A DNA stretch of 10,679 nucleotides, from assembly GCA_002714815.1 (NCBI GenBank), contig PAYI01000055.1, forward strand, positions 1 through 10,679, given 5' to 3'. The position numbers were made by a program, and so were the translations under genes. Within the stretch, counting starts at the first letter, position 1; every line of letters begins with the position of its first letter. Origin of the DNA: Flavobacteriaceae bacterium (GTDB lineage: Bacteria > Bacteroidota > Bacteroidia > Flavobacteriales > Flavobacteriaceae). The notes under the pieces were generated by a model, which saw nothing but the letters and a program-made list of their open reading frames with translations, searched no databases and was not told the origin of the DNA. This document shows positions 6,407 to 10,679 of the stretch, in pieces.

Positions 6407-7966
6407 ATGTTTTCGATATTTAGACACTTTCCAATATTGATCTTTTTTGTTTTATTATCAGCATGCGAATCAAATAAGTCAAAAAAACCAAAGATTGCAA
6501 TAGCAGGCTTGGCAATTGAATCTAGTACTTTTTCCCCTGCTAAAACAGAAGCAGCAGCCTTTTTAGCAAGACAAGGAAATGAAGTATTTAATTATTATCC
6601 CTTTTTAAATGAAGAAAGCCCTCAAAGAGAAGCCGCTAATTGGAGGCCTACACTAAGGGGTCACGCTTTGCCAGGAGGAATTGTTACTAGAAAAGCTTAT
6701 GATTCTCTTGTTGGTAAAACATTATCAATGTTAAAAAAAGAACTCCCACTAGATGGCCTTTTCTTTGATATCCACGGAGCTATGAGTGTAGAGGGGGTTG
6801 ATGACCCTGAAGGTGACTTTATAAAAAAAATACGCGCCCTAATTGGTACTAAAACTCTTATTTCTACTTCAATGGATCTTCATGGAAATGTATCCAAACT
6901 TCTAGCTAGACACACTGACCTTATTACTTGTTATCGAATGGCTCCTCATGAGGACGCAATAGAATCAAAACAACGCGCCGTTGATAATCTTTTAGAAAGA
7001 TTGATAAGTGAAAAAGGTAAACCAAAGTATAAAGCATGGATTCCTATTCCTATTTTACTCCCTGGTGAAAAAACCAGTACACGAATTGAGCCTGGAAAAA
7101 GTTTATATGCTAAAGTAGGTCCTGTAACTGAAAATGAAGGGATTATTGACGCCGCTATTTGGATTGGATATGCTTGGGCTGACGAACCTAGAAATCATGC
7201 TGTTGTAATGGTCACTGGAGATGATAAAGAAGTTGTAAGTCAAAATGCTGAAAGTTTGGCAAAAGCCTTTTGGGATGTGCGAAATGAATTTGAATTTGTA
7301 GCACCTACAGCCGATTTAAAAACCAGTCTTTCTTATGCGTTAAAATCAGAAAAAAAACCTTATATAATAAGTGATATGGGAGATAATCCTACTGCTGGAG
7401 GAGCTGGAGATGTTACTTGGACACTACGAGAGCTATTAAATAATAAGGCTTTTAAAAAGGCTTCAGGTCCAGAACTTATTTACGCTTCAATACCTGGCCC
7501 TGAAATGATAAAAGAAGCATTAGAAGCTGGAGTGGGAGAAAAGGTTTCAGCTTATGTTGGTGCTAAAGTAGATGATCGATATTCACCACCTATTTTATTA
7601 AATGGAGTTGTGGAAGCGATTCACCAAGGCGATGTTCATGCCGAAACTGAAGTTGTTGTAAGAGTTGGTAGTATAAAAGTTATTGTCACCAAAAAAAGGA
7701 AGCCCTATCACAGAGAAAAAGATTTTACTCAATTGGGATTAAACCCAAGAGAAACTGATATTCTTGTAGTAAAAATTGGTTATTTAGTGCCAGAATTGTA
7801 CAATATTAGAGGTGATTGGATTATGGCACTAACACCAGGAGGTGTAGATCAAGATTTAGAGCGTTTAGACTACAAAAGGATTAAAAGACCTATGTTCCCA
7901 TTAGATAAAGATATGGAAAGTGTGAATTTGAAAACTCGGTTTATTGAAGCCTCAGATAAACTTTAA
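6407..7966 (+). CDS. M81-family metallopeptidase lipoprotein (MlrC/microcystinase-like)
   Basis: From ATG 6407 this is 519 residues (533 from an in-frame ATG at 6365). The later start gives a compact lipoprotein signal, MFSIFRHFPILIFFVLLSAC, with lipobox Cys at residue 20. The earlier start would add a hydrophobic n-region and lies within a palindrome. The mature part is an M81/MlrC-type protein: AIESSTFSP (Glu38 in this numbering), FFDIHGA (Asp121, His123), SMDLHGN (Asp157, His159) and APHED (His181), likely zinc ligands or catalytic residues, then the C-terminal-domain motif SDMGDNPTAGGAGD (322-335). MlrC hydrolyses the Adda-D-isoGlu bond of linearised microcystin; most relatives have unknown substrates. 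Here it would be an envelope-anchored amidase or peptidase. It is followed after 15 bp by the penicillin-acylase gene, probably an operon. Family call is strong; microcystin as substrate is not supported. Confidence 0.85.
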   Translation: MFSIFRHFPILIFFVLLSACESNKSKKPKIAIAGLAIESSTFSPAKTEAAAFLARQGNEVFNYYPFLNEESPQREAANWRPTLRGHALPGGIVTRKAYDSLVGKTLSMLKKELPLDGLFFDIHGAMSVEGVDDPEGDFIKKIRALIGTKTLISTSMDLHGNVSKLLARHTDLITCYRMAPHEDAIESKQRAVDNLLERLISEKGKPKYKAWIPIPILLPGEKTSTRIEPGKSLYAKVGPVTENEGIIDAAIWIGYAWADEPRNHAVVMVTGDDKEVVSQNAESLAKAFWDVRNEFEFVAPTADLKTSLSYALKSEKKPYIISDMGDNPTAGGAGDVTWTLRELLNNKAFKKASGPELIYASIPGPEMIKEALEAGVGEKVSAYVGAKVDDRYSPPILLNGVVEAIHQGDVHAETEVVVRVGSIKVIVTKKRKPYHREKDFTQLGLNPRETDILVVKIGYLVPELYNIRGDWIMALTPGGVDQDLERLDYKRIKRPMFPLDKDMESVNLKTRFIEASDKL

Positions 7967-7981
7967 AAACAGTACTTTGTA

Positions 7982-10369
7982 ATGCGCGCCTTTTTTTTAC
8001 TCTGTGTTTTAAGTTTTATTTTAAGTTGTTCTGATTTTGAGACCTTCCCAGTTGAAAAAATACAAGTTGATGGACTTCAGAAAAGAGTCGAGGTGTTTCG
8101 AGATAAATGGGGAATAAATCATATTTATGCTGAAAATCAAAGTGACCTTTTTTTTTCACAGGGCTATAGCGCAGCCAAAGACCGATTATTTCAGTTTGAA
8201 ATATGGCGCCGACAAGCAACAGGCACAATAGCAGAAATATTAGGCCCAGATGAAATCAATAGGGACATAGGTACTAGACTTTTTAAATTTAGAGGAGACC
8301 TATCTGAAGAATTAAATTATTATCACCCTCAAGGAAGACAGATAATTGAAGCTTATGTAGAAGGTGTTAATCAATACATCTCTGAAATTTCAAAAACTCC
8401 TAAAAAACTTCCTCTTCCCTTTAAGATATTAAACATTATGCCTCAGAAGTGGACTCCAGAGGTTGTTATATCACGTCATCAAGGATTATTGGGTAATATC
8501 GAGGATGAATTAGAAATTGGAAGAGCTGTTGCGCTTCTTGGTGAAAAAAAAGTAAAAGATTTAATGTGGTTTCATCCAAAAGATCCCAAAATCAAATTAG
8601 ATTCCAAAATAGATCAATCACTCTTATTTGAAGATCTATTAGCTCTATATAAGGCATACAGAAAACCCGTCGAGTTTAAATTAAAACACTTAAATGAAAA
8701 ATATAGAAATAATCAAGCTGTTTCTCTATTGAATCAGTTCAATGATTTATCAGGGAAATCCTTAGATATTGGAAGTAACAATTGGGTTTTAAGAGGTAGC
8801 AAAACAGTTGACGGGAGCACCTATATGGCTAATGATCCTCATAGAACAATAGCCGTTCCTTCACTAAGATACATGGCTCATTTGGTAGCCCCTGGATGGA
8901 ATGTAATTGGAGGAGGTGAACCAGAGATTCCTGGAATTTCAATCGGTCATAATGAATATGGTGCTTGGGGGCTTACAGTTTTTAGAACTGATGGTGAGGA
9001 TTTGTATCAATATGACTTAAACCCAAAAAATCCGATGCAATATATGTATAAAGGAAAATGGAAAGATATTTTAGTTATTAAAGAATCAATTAGTATTAAA
9101 GGAAGACCCGATAAAGAAATTGAACTTCTTTATACTCATCATGGACCTATTACTTACATTAACAAGAAAGCTCTAAAAGCGTTTGCAGTAAGGTGTGCTT
9201 GGTTAGAGCCAGGCGGATCTCCTTATCTTGCTTCACTTAGAATGGACCAAGCAAAAAATTGGGAAGAATTTAAAGCTGCATGTTCCTTTAGCAATATCCC
9301 AGGAGAAAACATGGTTTGGGCAGATATAAATGGAGATATTGGTTGGCAAGCTGTAGGTATCGCTCCTGTAAGAAAAAACTTCAGTGGTCTTGTCCCTGTT
9401 CATGGTAACGGTAAATATGAATGGAGCGGCTACTTACCAATCCCTGAAAAACCAAGTTCTTTAAACCCTAAAACAAACTTTATTGCTACGGCTAATCAAA
9501 ATCTTACCTCAAATAGCTACCCCCATTGGGATGCAATTGGATTCACTTGGTCTGATCCATTTAGAGGAGATAGAATAAATCAGGTACTAAGCTCAAAAAA
9601 TGATTTTACAATGTTGGATATGAAATCCTTACAAGTGGATGTAACTTCCATCCCTGCTCAAATCTTAGTCCCATATTTAAGTAATGTTCTATTAGATGAT
9701 TTTGAAAATCAGCAAAAAGAGCGTCTTTTAAACTGGGACTTTAGATTGGATTCAAATTCTATTGCAGCTACAATTTACGTTGCCTGGGAAAATAAAATAA
9801 TTAAACATGCTTTTGAAAGGTTTGTGCCGAATTCAGCAAAATCATTTATGTCATCACTTCAATTAAAACGAATTATTGACTGGATAAAATTTCCAGGAAA
9901 AATGTTTTTGGATAATGATGATCGAAACATTTTTTTACAAAGAGCTTTTGAGTCTGCTATATTAGATATAAAAAGTCGCTTGGGAGAAGATCCTAATAAT
10001 TGGAATTATGGACAAGCTAAAAATAAACATAGTTATATGGTTCATTCATTAGGAAATTTGGTAAAAAAAGAAGTTTCTGAAAAGCTTAATCTAGGTCCTT
10101 TGCCACGTGGTGGTAACAGCTATACTCCGGGGTCAACAGGGTCAGATTACAGGCAAAGCAGTGGGGGTAGTTTTAGAATAATTGTCAATACTGGTGATTG
10201 GGACACAAGTATTGGAACAAATTCTCCAGGTCAATCAGGGGATCCTGATAGTCCATTTTATGGTAACCTTTTTAAAGATTGGTCAGAAGATAAATATTTC
10301 CCTATATATTTTTCTAAAGAAAAAATTAAGTCTGCTACTTACAAGAAAATTATTCTAACTCCCAATTAA
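7982..10369 (+). CDS. Penicillin acylase family Ntn-hydrolase lipoprotein
   Basis: This 795-residue precursor of an N-terminal-nucleophile amidohydrolase has the usual family length. The N-terminus MRAFFLLCVLSFILSC is a lipoprotein signal with lipobox Cys16, followed by S-D-F-E, which loosely resembles the acidic export tags of surface lipoproteins in Bacteroidota. An alpha-subunit region (about 35-200; DKWGINHIYA at 41-50) and a spacer lead to the autocleavage site DIG/SNNW, making Ser265 the predicted nucleophile of the beta chain. Further motifs are ANDPH at 283-287, HHGPI at 386-390, PGENMVWADINGDIGW at 440-455 with the likely oxyanion Asn443, and a C-terminal GGxFR...DWDTSIGTNSPGQ segment. 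Such enzymes remove acyl groups from amides (beta-lactams, acyl-homoserine lactones, N-acyl amino acids). It lies 15 bp after the M81 gene. Its stop is 7 bp from the convergent aconitase stop. Substrate unknown. Confidence 0.9.
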   Translation: MRAFFLLCVLSFILSCSDFETFPVEKIQVDGLQKRVEVFRDKWGINHIYAENQSDLFFSQGYSAAKDRLFQFEIWRRQATGTIAEILGPDEINRDIGTRLFKFRGDLSEELNYYHPQGRQIIEAYVEGVNQYISEISKTPKKLPLPFKILNIMPQKWTPEVVISRHQGLLGNIEDELEIGRAVALLGEKKVKDLMWFHPKDPKIKLDSKIDQSLLFEDLLALYKAYRKPVEFKLKHLNEKYRNNQAVSLLNQFNDLSGKSLDIGSNNWVLRGSKTVDGSTYMANDPHRTIAVPSLRYMAHLVAPGWNVIGGGEPEIPGISIGHNEYGAWGLTVFRTDGEDLYQYDLNPKNPMQYMYKGKWKDILVIKESISIKGRPDKEIELLYTHHGPITYINKKALKAFAVRCAWLEPGGSPYLASLRMDQAKNWEEFKAACSFSNIPGENMVWADINGDIGWQAVGIAPVRKNFSGLVPVHGNGKYEWSGYLPIPEKPSSLNPKTNFIATANQNLTSNSYPHWDAIGFTWSDPFRGDRINQVLSSKNDFTMLDMKSLQVDVTSIPAQILVPYLSNVLLDDFENQQKERLLNWDFRLDSNSIAATIYVAWENKIIKHAFERFVPNSAKSFMSSLQLKRIIDWIKFPGKMFLDNDDRNIFLQRAFESAILDIKSRLGEDPNNWNYGQAKNKHSYMVHSLGNLVKKEVSEKLNLGPLPRGGNSYTPGSTGSDYRQSSGGSFRIIVNTGDWDTSIGTNSPGQSGDPDSPFYGNLFKDWSEDKYFPIYFSKEKIKSATYKKIILTPN

Positions 10370-10376
10370 TCAAACC

Positions 10377-10679
10377 TTAGGCAGCATTTTGTTTTTTAAT
10401 AAGATTTAATGCAGAACCTTCTTTAAACCATTCTATCTGTTGAGCATTATAAGAATGGTTTGCTTTAATTTTGTCTTTTGATCCATTTGAATGAACTACT
10501 TCAATTATAAGCTGTTTTCCAGGAGCAAAATCTTTCAGATCTATAAAATTGAATGTATCATCCTCCTCAATCAAATCATAGTCTGATTCATTATCAAAAG
10601 TAATTCCTAGCATTCCTTGTTTTTTTAAATTGGTTTCATGAATTCTAGCAAAAGATTTTACTATAACAACTTTAACTCC
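10377..10679 (-). CDS. Aconitate hydratase, C-terminal 100 residues (partial, runs off the window)
   Basis: The frame is open from the right edge of the window to a TAA at 10379-10377, and continues upstream of the first internal ATG at 10613. The 22 codons before that ATG read as aconitase: VKSFARIHETNLKKQGML, followed by GITF, which is the conserved ARIHETNLKKQGML segment of the swivel domain 4 carrying the substrate-binding Arg-Ile-His region. The end, ANHSYNAQQIEWFKEGSALN, is typical of mitochondrial-like aconitases of Bacteroidota. The full enzyme isomerises citrate to isocitrate in the TCA cycle using a [4Fe-4S] cluster bound by the missing N-terminal domains. The ATG at 10613 is internal and should not be used as a start. 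It converges on the penicillin-acylase gene with 7 bp between stops and is probably unrelated to it. Confidence 0.93.
   Translation of the reverse strand, partial: GVKVVIVKSFARIHETNLKKQGMLGITFDNESDYDLIEEDDTFNFIDLKDFAPGKQLIIEVVHSNGSKDKIKANHSYNAQQIEWFKEGSALNLIKKQNAA

Noticed and set aside
8016..8228. 70-codon open frame on the minus strand
   Set aside because: It lies entirely inside the 5' part of the penicillin-acylase gene, and its translation shows no family resemblance. It is a shadow frame.
6407..10369. An mlr-type microcystin degradation cluster
   Set aside because: Only an M81 homologue is present. No MlrA-type membrane protease or MlrB-type serine hydrolase was seen, and the transporter belongs to the sugar porter family, so microcystin degradation is not supported.
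10377..10613. Stand-alone 78-residue protein starting at the ATG at 10613
   Set aside because: The frame stays open to the window edge, and the residues before this ATG are the conserved aconitase motif, so the ATG is internal to a larger gene.

Overview
The window is about 10.7 kb of AT-rich, tightly packed bacterial chromosome. It holds seven complete protein genes, a truncated aconitase gene at the right edge and an uncertain gene fragment at the left edge. It looks like Bacteroidota, probably a marine or aquatic Cytophagales/Flavobacteriia-type organism. Four things suggest this: most start codons lack a Shine-Dalgarno sequence, two exported enzymes are lipoproteins, the aconitase C-terminus is of the mitochondrial-like type common in that phylum, and the upstream regions have motifs resembling TTG-N(17-23)-TANNTTTG. 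The taxonomic placement is inference. No RNA gene, CRISPR array, transposase or phage gene was seen.

Layout. At 1-281 there is a possible 3' gene fragment and a short intergenic stretch with overlapping dyads. At 282-1202 (+) lies a GhrA-like D-2-hydroxyacid dehydrogenase. A four-gene leftward block at 6236-1199 (-) follows, in transcription order: an MFS sugar porter, a GH32 beta-fructosidase without a signal peptide, a dipeptide-epimerase/DgcA-like enolase-superfamily enzyme, and a DUF1611/DgcN-like protein whose start overlaps the epimerase gene by 14 nt. A 128-170 bp divergent intergenic region with a perfect 19-bp palindrome separates this block from a rightward pair at 6407-10369 (+). 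That pair is an M81 (MlrC/microcystinase-family) metallopeptidase and a penicillin-acylase-family Ntn hydrolase, both with lipoprotein signal peptides. The window closes with the C-terminal 100 codons of aconitate hydratase (-).

How the genes may work together. The rightward pair would hydrolyse amide bonds in the cell envelope. The leftward block would import a sugar, cleave fructosides in the cytoplasm, and interconvert or N-acylate D-amino acids such as D-glutamate through the DgcN/DgcA-type pair. MlrC enzymes are known for cleaving the bond to D-isoglutamate in linearised microcystin, and DgcN/DgcA convert D-Glu to L-Glu. A joint role in scavenging D-Glu-containing peptides (from peptidoglycan or secondary metabolites) is therefore an attractive but unproven reading. 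The GH32/sugar-porter part does not obviously belong to that pathway, and no dedicated peptide or amino-acid transporter is present in the window. The D-2-hydroxyacid dehydrogenase and the aconitase converge on these operons and are probably only neighbours.
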